Assembly: GCA_965248335.1 (NCBI GenBank)
Contig: CBDFIY010000003.1
Coordinates: 2,108,001-2,172,000 of the forward strand
Direction of reading: 5' to 3'
DNA length: 64,000 nt
Source of the DNA: CAKMZU01 sp965248335
GTDB lineage: Bacteria; Pseudomonadota; Gammaproteobacteria; Pseudomonadales; DT-91
This document shows, piece by piece, positions 1 through 8,800 of the stretch (position 1 is its first letter; each line of letters starts with the position of its first letter). Below the pieces are notes generated by a model. The model saw only the letters and a list, made by a program, of their open reading frames with translations. It did no database searches and was not told the origin of the DNA. The position numbers were made by a program, and so were the translations under genes.

Positions 1-1
1 T

Positions 2-1558
2 GATATCCACTATATTTATGACGGCAACAATAATATCGTTCAAGAAATCGTTACCGATGATTCCGGTAAATACACAACCGATAGGGGTTACAACACGCAA
101 GATCAATTAGTCTCTATACAGCACGATAACCAAGAAGTCATCAGTACACTCAAGTACGATGCCAATGGATATATGACGCAAGATGATCAGGGTGTGGAAT
201 ACCATTATGATGCACAAGGGTTTTTACTCACCGCCACACAGGGAAAAAATAAACCCCTGAACTATCACTATCTGCCTAACGGGCTTCTAGGCGAGCGGCA
301 GTCTGCTGGACAAAAAGACAGCTTCTATTATTCACAAGATAAAAAATGCCTCACGCAGAAAACTAATAACGAATGGCTGAGTTTATTACGGTCAGAGCAT
401 TCGATACTAGCAGGTATCTCTAAAAATGGCATAGCCCAACTGTTTAATGCCAATCAAAGTACAGGGGGTATATTAACGGACAAAGGAAATTTATCCATTA
501 TCACCTATGACGCGTATGGTAAGCGTCATGGTGATAAGGCTACAAACGCTATTGATAATTATGGGTGGGACCAAGAATATACCGACCCAGCCTTAGATTT
601 AACCTATCTTCAGCGACGATTTTATAGCCCGACCTTAAGGCGCTTTATTACCAAGGATAATTACCTTGGCGATAATCATTACACCTTCGGCAAAGGTAAT
701 CCCATTTCATACATTGACCCAACAGGGCATAACTCACAACAAGCACTCAGTTATGGGCTTGGCTCAGGTATAACGGCTCTCGGCATAGCAGGTATTCTAT
801 TTGCCATACCGTCAGGCGGCGCATCCCTCACCTTATCGGCAGGCGCTGCGATAGGTGCAGGTGCTGCAACGACGCTTTCAGGTATTGCTCTCATGGGCTC
901 TCAGGGTGCCTTAGATTCAGGCAATAAAGATGCAGCCAAAGCCTTGCTATACACGAGTATTGGGCTCGGCGCTTTAGCGATTGTAGATGCAGGCATAGCC
1001 ATCGCCCCCAAAGTCAGTGCGACATTTTTTTCAACCTCCTCCAGAACATATGCTTTTGTTGAGGTTATTCCGGATAGTTCATCAGTCTCAACGCTTGGTG
1101 ATGTACCCAACCTGCCGGTTGAAAGCGAACCGATTACCACTCTTACACGCTCACCTGCCTCATCGATTCCAAATTCATCTGTGTCAAATATCAGTAACGC
1201 TGGATCTTTCGATCCACTGAGCACCATATTACCGGCCACGCCGGAGAGCCAAGCATCGCTTTCAACGCCTCAATTAGGCAGTGATCTTTTTGAAGTGTCT
1301 TTATCTACCAACGCCAGTAGTAGCCAAGGCAGTACCGAGACGGCTTTCTTTTCAGCTGTTGATGGCCCAGGAACAAAAGCGCACGCAGTAATCACGTCAG
1401 ATAAGGTAGCTTTTGCCTCTATTGATGTTGTCGAAATGCCGGGCCCAGCCACCCCTAGAGTTATCAAGTCCGTTGTCTTTACAGAAATGCCCACTGACTT
1501 AACAGGTCTTTCTGATGAAACGTTTGCGGGTTACATGACTGGGGCGGATATCCATTAA
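2..1558 (+). CDS. Rhs/YD-repeat protein, C-terminal part (5' end outside window)
   Basis: The frame is open from the first bases of the window, so this is the C-terminal part of a larger gene. It starts with YD repeats (YDxxG, YDAQGF). The Rhs core motif follows: YLQRRFYSPTLRRFITKD, then GNPISYIDPTGH. After the core comes an Ala/Gly-rich hydrophobic segment of about 85 residues containing AIPSGGASLTL and ending IAIAPK. A Ser/Thr/Pro-rich tail without a recognised enzymatic domain closes the protein. The second Rhs gene (5812-10860) has the same core and the same hydrophobic segment, but its tail differs. Known of the family: Rhs repeats form a shell around a variable C-terminal effector. Inferred: this tail is the variable region. 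No immunity gene is recognisable downstream. Confidence 0.9.
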   Translation, partial: DIHYIYDGNNNIVQEIVTDDSGKYTTDRGYNTQDQLVSIQHDNQEVISTLKYDANGYMTQDDQGVEYHYDAQGFLLTATQGKNKPLNYHYLPNGLLGERQSAGQKDSFYYSQDKKCLTQKTNNEWLSLLRSEHSILAGISKNGIAQLFNANQSTGGILTDKGNLSIITYDAYGKRHGDKATNAIDNYGWDQEYTDPALDLTYLQRRFYSPTLRRFITKDNYLGDNHYTFGKGNPISYIDPTGHNSQQALSYGLGSGITALGIAGILFAIPSGGASLTLSAGAAIGAGAATTLSGIALMGSQGALDSGNKDAAKALLYTSIGLGALAIVDAGIAIAPKVSATFFSTSSRTYAFVEVIPDSSSVSTLGDVPNLPVESEPITTLTRSPASSIPNSSVSNISNAGSFDPLSTILPATPESQASLSTPQLGSDLFEVSLSTNASSSQGSTETAFFSAVDGPGTKAHAVITSDKVAFASIDVVEMPGPATPRVIKSVVFTEMPTDLTGLSDETFAGYMTGADIH

Positions 1559-1627
1559 TAGACAAACTATGGGGTCGGGTATTGATGATTAAAAAAATGC
1601 TATGTGTTTTCAAAGGCAATTTTTATT

Positions 1628-2578
1628 ATGAAGACAGATGACGCTATCCCATTTTTTTCTGAAAGACAACTTTCAGGCTTAGACATCACGACCAGTGAGA
1701 TCATTAACAGTATTGAGGTATTAATTAAAAAAAGTGAAAATAAAACAGCTTGGAGCGCACCCGTAGCAACAATCTTACCAGAGGATGGTCGCTATATGAT
1801 GGCAGCGCTTGCTGCCGCGGATAGCCCCTCTTTGCTTGCCGTTAAAACCGTTGTCCTCAACCCACAAAACCCCAAACATGGCCTCCCCCAAATCAACGGG
1901 CTAGTGACTATGCTTGATAGCTGTAGCGGGCTCCCCATTGCAATACTTGATGGCAACTGGGTAACGGCTATCCGTACTGCTGGCTTAAGTGCAACAGCGG
2001 CGAAATACATGGCGAGAAAAGACTCATCGATTGTCGCGTGTATTGGGTGTGGGGTTCAAGCTAAAAGCCACTTACAAACGTTTTCAGATATTTTCCCACT
2101 CAAAGAAGTTCGTTTATTGGGTCGAGGAAAATCCAATATTGACAGCCTTTGCGAAGAGGCTACCCAGCGGTCTATAACCCCTGTCGTTTGTCATTCCGCA
2201 AAGGAAGCCATCGAATGCGCAGACCTCGTCATAAGCTCCGTCACTTTTTCTTCACATGTTGATCCGTTTCTTGATGCAAACTGGCTTAAACCTGGCTCTT
2301 TTTCAGCAGTTATCGATTTAGCTGCGCCTTGGAAAAAAGAAACTTTCTTCTCGCTTGATCAAGTATTTATCGATGACATAAAACAAGAAGCAGCACTGCC
2401 CAATAAACTTGCACCACCTGAAGTTATTACAGGAGATTTATCGGCATTAGTACTTGGCAAGTGTGATGGCCGGAGCAAAGAGAGCGATCGTAACGTATTT
2501 ATATTTCGAGGCCATGCAATGGGAGACCTCGCGCTATCCATACTTGCCTATCAAAAATTAACGGACAAGAAGCATTAA
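1628..2578 (+). CDS. Ornithine cyclodeaminase / mu-crystallin family protein
   Basis: NAD(P)-dependent family that includes ornithine cyclodeaminase, some alanine dehydrogenases and related imine reductases. The motif RTAGLSATAAKYMA is followed by the Rossmann segment CIGCGVQAKSHLQTF, both typical of the family. The length (316 aa from this ATG, 324 aa from an upstream GTG at 1604) fits. I prefer ATG 1628 because AAAGG lies about 11 bases upstream. It sits 70 bases after the Rhs tail on the same strand, with a Tn3 fragment and a TetR gene downstream. The substrate cannot be told from sequence; nothing nearby defines a pathway. Confidence 0.8.
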   Translation: MKTDDAIPFFSERQLSGLDITTSEIINSIEVLIKKSENKTAWSAPVATILPEDGRYMMAALAAADSPSLLAVKTVVLNPQNPKHGLPQINGLVTMLDSCSGLPIAILDGNWVTAIRTAGLSATAAKYMARKDSSIVACIGCGVQAKSHLQTFSDIFPLKEVRLLGRGKSNIDSLCEEATQRSITPVVCHSAKEAIECADLVISSVTFSSHVDPFLDANWLKPGSFSAVIDLAAPWKKETFFSLDQVFIDDIKQEAALPNKLAPPEVITGDLSALVLGKCDGRSKESDRNVFIFRGHAMGDLALSILAYQKLTDKKH

Positions 2579-2640
2579 AAGCAAGACGTCTAAGTTTACA
2601 TTAAGGGTATTTATGTGTTTTTAAAAATATAATAAAAAGT

Positions 2641-2770
2641 TGTGTCAGGATACGACGACGGTAATCTTCATCACCCATACAATTCAGTAAATAATGAGTT
2701 TTGTTAATACGTCCAGCTTCAATGATAGTCTGCGCTAGGCTGGAAAGACGATTGCTTTTCAGCAATGATC
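2641..2770 (-). pseudogene. Tn3-family transposase fragment
   Basis: Read on the minus strand this stretch encodes about 40 residues matching the Tn3 transposase C-terminal region: SSLAQTIIEAGRINKTHYLL, then DEDYRRRILTQ. The reading stops being Tn3-like just beyond 2641, and the expected continuation (LNRGE..RH) is absent. It is a short relic between the cyclodeaminase and TetR genes, with no terminal repeats visible. Confidence 0.6.
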
Positions 2771-2778
2771 GAGTCAAC

Positions 2779-3354
2779 TCAGGCGCTTGAATTGTCTTTA
2801 ATGCATTCTAATCCATCACATAAAAGATTGAATGGCCCTTTCATCATATCTAAATCAAGCTTCATGGGATGCTCCTCGTTATACTTCATGGCCATTGCAT
2901 AACCATGTATATAGTCAACTAACAGATCGAGGGCATTCTTTTCACGTTCTCTCCCCAACATAAGTGGCGCAAGGATACGTTGAAATCTTTCATAATAAAT
3001 CACTGCCGGGCTTGTTGATTGCATGGCAAGCAAAGTCTCTAATAGCGAGGGATACTCGATTAAAAGCCTTAGGTAGCCTTGGGAAAGCTTATACAGTTCA
3101 TCTTTCCAGCTCAAAGTATCCTCTGGTTCGTAAATGTCTTTAATGAGAGACACCGCCAATGCTTCCAGAAGCGCTTTTTTATTCTTGTAATAATGATAGA
3201 TAGCCATTGGATCAGAGCCGAGAGCACGCGCTAATTGTCGTATTGAAGGCTCCTTACCCGTATCACGCATCAATTTTTTTGCAGCCATCAAAATGACATC
3301 ATTCGTCAAAAAGGCATGCTGTACATGAGGTCGCCCTCGTTTCGCTATCGTCAT
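2779..3354 (-). CDS. TetR/AcrR family transcriptional regulator
   Basis: A 191-aa protein with an N-terminal TetR helix-turn-helix at residues of about 33-58 (IRQLARALGSDPMAIYHYYK, then NKKALLEAL) and a helical C-terminal ligand domain. It is transcribed divergently from the UvrA-like gene at 3450. The 95-base gap holds a perfect 8-bp inverted repeat (3388-3406), a plausible operator. Inferred: it represses itself and the UvrA-like gene and responds to a compound that the UvrA-like protein protects against. Confidence 0.9.
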   Translation of the reverse strand: MTIAKRGRPHVQHAFLTNDVILMAAKKLMRDTGKEPSIRQLARALGSDPMAIYHYYKNKKALLEALAVSLIKDIYEPEDTLSWKDELYKLSQGYLRLLIEYPSLLETLLAMQSTSPAVIYYERFQRILAPLMLGREREKNALDLLVDYIHGYAMAMKYNEEHPMKLDLDMMKGPFNLLCDGLECIKDNSSA

Positions 3355-3387
3355 ATGAAGATTTGTTGGTGAATTTGATCTGTGTTA

Positions 3388-3406
3388 TATTCTACACCGT
3401 AGAATA
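3388..3406. promoter_or_regulatory. Palindromic operator between tetR-like and uvrA-like genes
   Basis: Perfect inverted repeat: TATTCTAC, spacer ACC, GTAGAATA. It lies in the divergent promoter region, 33 bases before the start of the tetR-like gene and 43 bases before the uvrA-like start. Size and position match TetR-family operators. That the neighbouring regulator binds it is inferred. Confidence 0.65.
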
Positions 3407-3449
3407 ACTAAGTAAACAACTTCTTCAACGACTGGGAAAGGTAACGATT

Positions 3450-5720
3450 GTGAAGAATATAAAAATTCTCGGGGCCAGACAGAACAACCTTAAAAATATC
3501 GATATAGACATACCAAGAAACCAAATTGTTGTTTTTACAGGCGTTTCCGGGTCGGGTAAATCCTCCTTGGTTTTTGAGACCATCAATGCTGAAGCACAGC
3601 GCCAATTAAATGAAACCTTTAGTACTTTCATTCAAGGAAAACTGCCTAAAACGCCAAAACCTGACTGTGACTTAATAGAAAATATTTCCCCTGCGATTGT
3701 TTTAAAACAAAAGCGCACGGCAGGTAGTTCTCGATCAACAGTAGGCACAACAACGGAGATTTATACTTACCTACGGCTATTGTTTAGCCGGATTGGCGAA
3801 CCTTTTATTGGCCCTTCTACCTGCTTTTCGTTTGACTCACCCGAAGGCATGTGTACGACTTGTAACGGGACTGGCCACATCATGTCGATCAACATAGATA
3901 AAATTCTGGATGCGAGTAAATCACTCAATGACAACGCCATACTGTTTCCTGACTTTAAGACAGGTTCATGGCACTGGAAATACATCGCTAACACCGATTT
4001 TTTCGATAAAGATTTACCCATCAATCAGTATAGTCCTGAGCTATTAGAAAAATTTTTATACGGCAAAGAGGCAAATATCAATATCGGTGGTGATGACCTT
4101 GAGCTCATCATTCAGTATGAAGGGCTGATCACCAAAATTAACAGACTGTATGTGCACAAGAGTCAGGAAAGTGTCAGCAAAAAGCGTAGAGCATTGTTAG
4201 AGAAATTTATGTCGATCGTTGACTGTGACGTCTGTGAAGGGTCTCGATTAAATAAGGCGGCTATGCAAGTAAACGTTGCCGAGCATACTATCAATGATGT
4301 GATTCACTTTCAGATTGATCGCCTATCGGCGTTTATGAATAAAATTAACGATAAGCGCGCCGAGACCATCATTGAGCAGATACGTAAGAAGACAGCTTAC
4401 CTTGTTGAAATTGGTTTAGGCTACCTTTCTCTATCCAGGGAAGTATCAACACTGTCTGGAGGCGAAGCCCAGCGCATTAAATTAGCCAAGCAACTCGGCT
4501 CCAGTTTAACGGAGATGCTTTATATTCTCGATGAACCCAGTGTGGGATTACACCCACGAGATGTTCATCAACTCAATAATCTGTTAACGATTTTACGTGA
4601 TAAAGGTAACTCTATCTTGGTGGTTGAACACGACCCTGATGTTATCGCCATTGCTGACCACATCATTGATGTGGGGCCAGAGGCAGGCGTAAATGGTGGC
4701 CATATTGTCTATCAAGGTAGTTATGCCGATATTAAAAATCACGACTGCGAAACAGGCAAACTGCTGAATAAGAAAGCAGCTATTAAGGATAACGTTGCTC
4801 ATTCAGACAACTATTATTTGATTGAAAACGCGAATAGTAACAACCTTAAAAAGGTTACCGTAAAAATCCCTAAGGGCATATGTACCTGCATAACAGGTGT
4901 AGCGGGATCGGGTAAAAGCTCATTGATTCATCAAGCATTTCTAAAAACCCACCCCGAATCTATTGTGGTTGACCAATCAGCTATTGGACAATCCGAACGC
5001 TCCAATACCGCCACCTATACAGGGCTTTTTGATGAGATAAGACAAATATTTGCAACGGCTAATAAGGTCAATGCATCGTTATTTAGCTTTAATGCCAAGG
5101 GCGCTTGTGAAACATGCAATGGATTGGGGTACATTGAAACCGAGATGGCATTTCTTGATCCTGTTAAAACCGTATGTGAAACCTGCGAAGGTAAGCGTTA
5201 TCAACAGTCCGTTTTAGCCTACCAATATAACAACTTATCTATCGTCGATGTGCTTGCCTTAAGTGTTGATGAAGCTATTGATGTATTTTCTGAAAATCAA
5301 AAAATTTTAAAGCGAATGAAGTTATTACAAAAAGTCGGTGTTGGCTATTTAACACTGGGGCAACCATTATCATCACTCTCTGGTGGAGAATGCCAACGAA
5401 TCAAACTCTCCAGTGAATTATATAAAACAGGCAATATCTATATTCTTGACGAGCCAACAACCGGCTTACATATGTCGGACTGCCTTAAAATTATCGGCAT
5501 CATTGAAAGTTTATCCAAACAAGGTAATACAGTCATCGTCATCGAACATAACCTTGATGTTATCGCTAGAGCCGATTGGATTATCGATATCGGCCCAAAT
5601 GGCGGATCAGAAGGTGGAGAAGTTATTTTTGAGGGAACACCGAGCGATTTAATGCACGCTAAAAATAGCTATACAGGGGATTTTCTATCCAGATATGTAC
5701 AAAGAAACCAAAGCCAATAA
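3450..5720 (+). CDS. Short UvrA-like ABC ATPase (DrrC-type)
   Basis: A 756-aa protein with two ABC cassettes of UvrA type. Walker A motifs are at residues of about 31-39 (GVSGSGKSS) and about 484 (GVAGSGKSS). Signatures are LSGGEAQRIKL and LSGGECQRIKL. UvrA-like CxxC zinc elements are present (CTTCNGTG; CETCNGLG and CETCEGKRY). It is well short of canonical UvrA (about 940 aa) and close in size to the daunorubicin-resistance protein DrrC. The start is GTG, chosen because GGGAAAGG sits 8 bases upstream. Pairing with a divergent TetR gene suggests inducible self-protection against a DNA-binding compound; that role is inference. Confidence 0.88.
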   Translation: MKNIKILGARQNNLKNIDIDIPRNQIVVFTGVSGSGKSSLVFETINAEAQRQLNETFSTFIQGKLPKTPKPDCDLIENISPAIVLKQKRTAGSSRSTVGTTTEIYTYLRLLFSRIGEPFIGPSTCFSFDSPEGMCTTCNGTGHIMSINIDKILDASKSLNDNAILFPDFKTGSWHWKYIANTDFFDKDLPINQYSPELLEKFLYGKEANINIGGDDLELIIQYEGLITKINRLYVHKSQESVSKKRRALLEKFMSIVDCDVCEGSRLNKAAMQVNVAEHTINDVIHFQIDRLSAFMNKINDKRAETIIEQIRKKTAYLVEIGLGYLSLSREVSTLSGGEAQRIKLAKQLGSSLTEMLYILDEPSVGLHPRDVHQLNNLLTILRDKGNSILVVEHDPDVIAIADHIIDVGPEAGVNGGHIVYQGSYADIKNHDCETGKLLNKKAAIKDNVAHSDNYYLIENANSNNLKKVTVKIPKGICTCITGVAGSGKSSLIHQAFLKTHPESIVVDQSAIGQSERSNTATYTGLFDEIRQIFATANKVNASLFSFNAKGACETCNGLGYIETEMAFLDPVKTVCETCEGKRYQQSVLAYQYNNLSIVDVLALSVDEAIDVFSENQKILKRMKLLQKVGVGYLTLGQPLSSLSGGECQRIKLSSELYKTGNIYILDEPTTGLHMSDCLKIIGIIESLSKQGNTVIVIEHNLDVIARADWIIDIGPNGGSEGGEVIFEGTPSDLMHAKNSYTGDFLSRYVQRNQSQ

Positions 5721-5746
5721 GATAAAATCTGTATTGATTTTATCTT
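5719..5746 (+). terminator. AT-rich hairpin after the uvrA-like gene
   Basis: An 11-bp perfect inverted repeat (AAGATAAAATC, 6-base loop, GATTTTATCTT) starts at the stop codon of the uvrA-like gene and is followed by TTTA. It is a plausible intrinsic terminator, though its stem is AT-rich. Confidence 0.5.
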
Positions 5747-5811
5747 TACTCAACTGAACTTGCTGCTTATTTATCAATCAAAAATAACGTACTCAGTACG
5801 GATTTTTTTAA

Positions 5812-8800
5812 ATGCAAGCACTTCCCATTTTTATCGGCTTTGTTTTTCTTAATCTGAGTTTATGCTTATTTGGAACTGCACAAGCAGGCTCACAAGCCTA
5901 TAACCACACAAGCCAACTCAAAGCAGACGTCAATACGGCTACGGGCGTTTTTCAATTTTCTCACTCGGTCATTTCAGCGCAAGGACGAGTGGCACCTTTT
6001 TCCTTATCCTTAAGCTACCGCTACAACAAAAAAGGACGATTTGGCCTGCCAGAAGGCTGGCAATTTGATATTCATCATATCGATGATAAAACGCTGAATT
6101 TTGACCACCAACAATGGCTTATTGATCCCATGTGGCACGACGAAACGCTCTTTGGATCTGGGCTCAAATACCAAAACCAGCATGGCATTGCTTTCAAGGA
6201 TAAAGGTATCGCTGTCCCCATCCCAAACTATCCTAAGCTATTTTATCGTTATAGCCTCAACCACAAAGATGGCAGTGTGTCTTATTTTTCAGAGCAAGGC
6301 TTATTAACCTTGACGGTGGATCGATTTAACAACTGCATTGAATATCAATATATTGAGCCGATAGCGAGCTTAGACAAAGCAAGAATACGAAAGATTATTG
6401 ATAATTACGGTCAAACCTACCTCTTTGACTATGACCCAGGTGCTATTACCATCACCTACCCCGATGCACGGAAAATAGTGATCTACCACCAGCCCAAAGG
6501 GGTACATGAAATCGTTAATCCGCTCGGGCAATCAATCACACTGGCATACACAGAAAGCAGTAATGCAACATTAATTGAAAGCGTGCAAACGCCATCAGGG
6601 CTCCTCATGCACTTATCTTACGCAAGCATTCTTGCCAAAACCAGCGACGCCACCTCCTGTAACGCCAAGACCACCAGTAACGGCACTACCCACCTACCCG
6701 TTGTATCACATTTTTCTCATCAAGATTTAAAAACCGATGCCCTGCTCAAAGAAAAGCATTACCGCTATGCGCAGGGGAAAAACTTTACAGGCTACCCAAA
6801 ATATACCTCAAATAAGAACAACGATTCACTCTTTGACAGTCACGACGAAGATTATCGTTATAGTGTCAGTGTCGAGGAAAGCAATTTGGAAGAAAAACCT
6901 ATCTATCGTACAAGGCAATTTACCTATAATTTTTTACACCTGCCTGTTGAGGTCATTACCCATTATCAAGGAAAACCACATAATCGAACGACTTACACCT
7001 ATGAGCTATCTCCATTTAAATACACCCAATCAACCAATTATGATAAGCCCAAAACCATCACCCACCACATTCGAGATGACAAAAACAATCAATGGGTAAA
7101 TCGAACCAAACAAAGCCATACGCATGATTTATTTGGCAATCTTACACAAACACAAAATCATGTTTTTGATCCAGAGAAAAATAACTGGGTACTGATCTCA
7201 ACCAAAAAAGCCAGTTTTTATACCCATCACTATTCTCTGCCATCAGAAACCCAACACATAGACAATCTCAATGGCTTGACGGTAAAAAGGCATTACACCC
7301 TTTCAAGCAATAACAACTCGAATAGACGGATCACATCGCACTACAAAGATGAAAAGCAACATAAACAATGGCAACCATGGCAGCAAACCGAAACGCAGCA
7401 TGACAGCAGCGGCCGCTTAATTCAGCAAACCTTGTCATGGCTAGCCGCTGATAAACTGGGGGTGCAAAAAACCATCACAAAAACACGCTATACAGAAGAC
7501 CCAAGTCAACATCTGCTTCACATCGATGAAACCAACGCACTGGGTGACACACACACAAAGTGCTATGACTTAAGAAACAATCAATACCTAAGCTATCAAT
7601 CGCCCGAAGGTGATCAGTGGAAATTTACGCATGATTCATTAGGCCGACTCACGCAAACGCTAGACCCACGAGCGAATAAATGGACAAAAACCTATGCCGA
7701 TTATGCGGATAAAGGGGTAAACACAATCGAACATAAAACGCCCTTGGGCTATAAAACGCAAACACATTATGATGCGATACATCGACCTATAAAACAGGAA
7801 GATGAACACAAAAACATTTGGCGACTATTATCAGAAAATAAACACAATGGATTTGGGCAAATCATCAAAGAAATCGATCAATTTGGAATGGTTAAACAAC
7901 ATCATTTTGATGGTGAAGGCAGGCCACTGAACACACAAGATGCTGATAATAATCAAGAAACCTTTCATTACGATGATATATCTCAAACCACCACCGTATT
8001 GATTAATGGCATCACGCAGCGAGAAATGCAGCTTAAGCCTTGGCAGCTGACAACAATACAAAAACAATTCCCAAATAAACAAAACCTACTGGATCAACAG
8101 ACGCACTTCATACAAAGCATTCAAATCGATAATGCGATAGGGCTTGTTACTGAAAAACACGTGAATGTTATCGATTTTTCTTCACACCAGATAATCGATA
8201 AAACCAGTCAACGCTTTATTTACGATGGCGGCTCAAGCCCGACTAAAGAAATAGCAACAACCTTTAATGGCGATATTTTACAAAGCCACAAAGCTTTCGA
8301 TCTTTTTGGCAATCGGGTCTCTGAACACAAAACACTTAAATCACTTGGTGGGGTATCAGAGCATCGGAGTGAAACACATCATTTTGATGCAGCGAATCGG
8401 CTTATTCGCGTGGAGGAACAATTAGACATTGAAGGTGAGTCCTCAATCACCTATTTTTTATGGGATAAAAATGGGCATAAAATTCAAACCACCCTACCGA
8501 ATGGTAACAACATAATTTACCAATATTTACCTGGCGGGTTATTAACGCAAAGTAGCTGGCAGCGATCCGGTGAAACAATACAAGTAAATAGGCAATACGA
8601 TGCTGATGGGCGTCTGTCGAGCACCCATGATCATCATCAGAACGCGATTAAATTTAACTACACACCCAGCGGACATTTAACAAACATACAATACCCCAAT
8701 GATTTTCACGTCGCCTTAACCTACAACGCGTTTGATCAACTGGAAAATTATTCTGATACGCATGGATTCAAAGAGACCTTAACGTATAACGCCCAGCAAC

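Noticed and set aside
2641..2653. TGTGTCAGGATAC at the Tn3 relic matches the left end of both IS3 copies.
   Set aside because: In the relic these bases are natural Tn3 coding sequence on the minus strand (RRILTQ), and no other IS3 sequence follows. I treat the match as chance, though an alignment would settle it.
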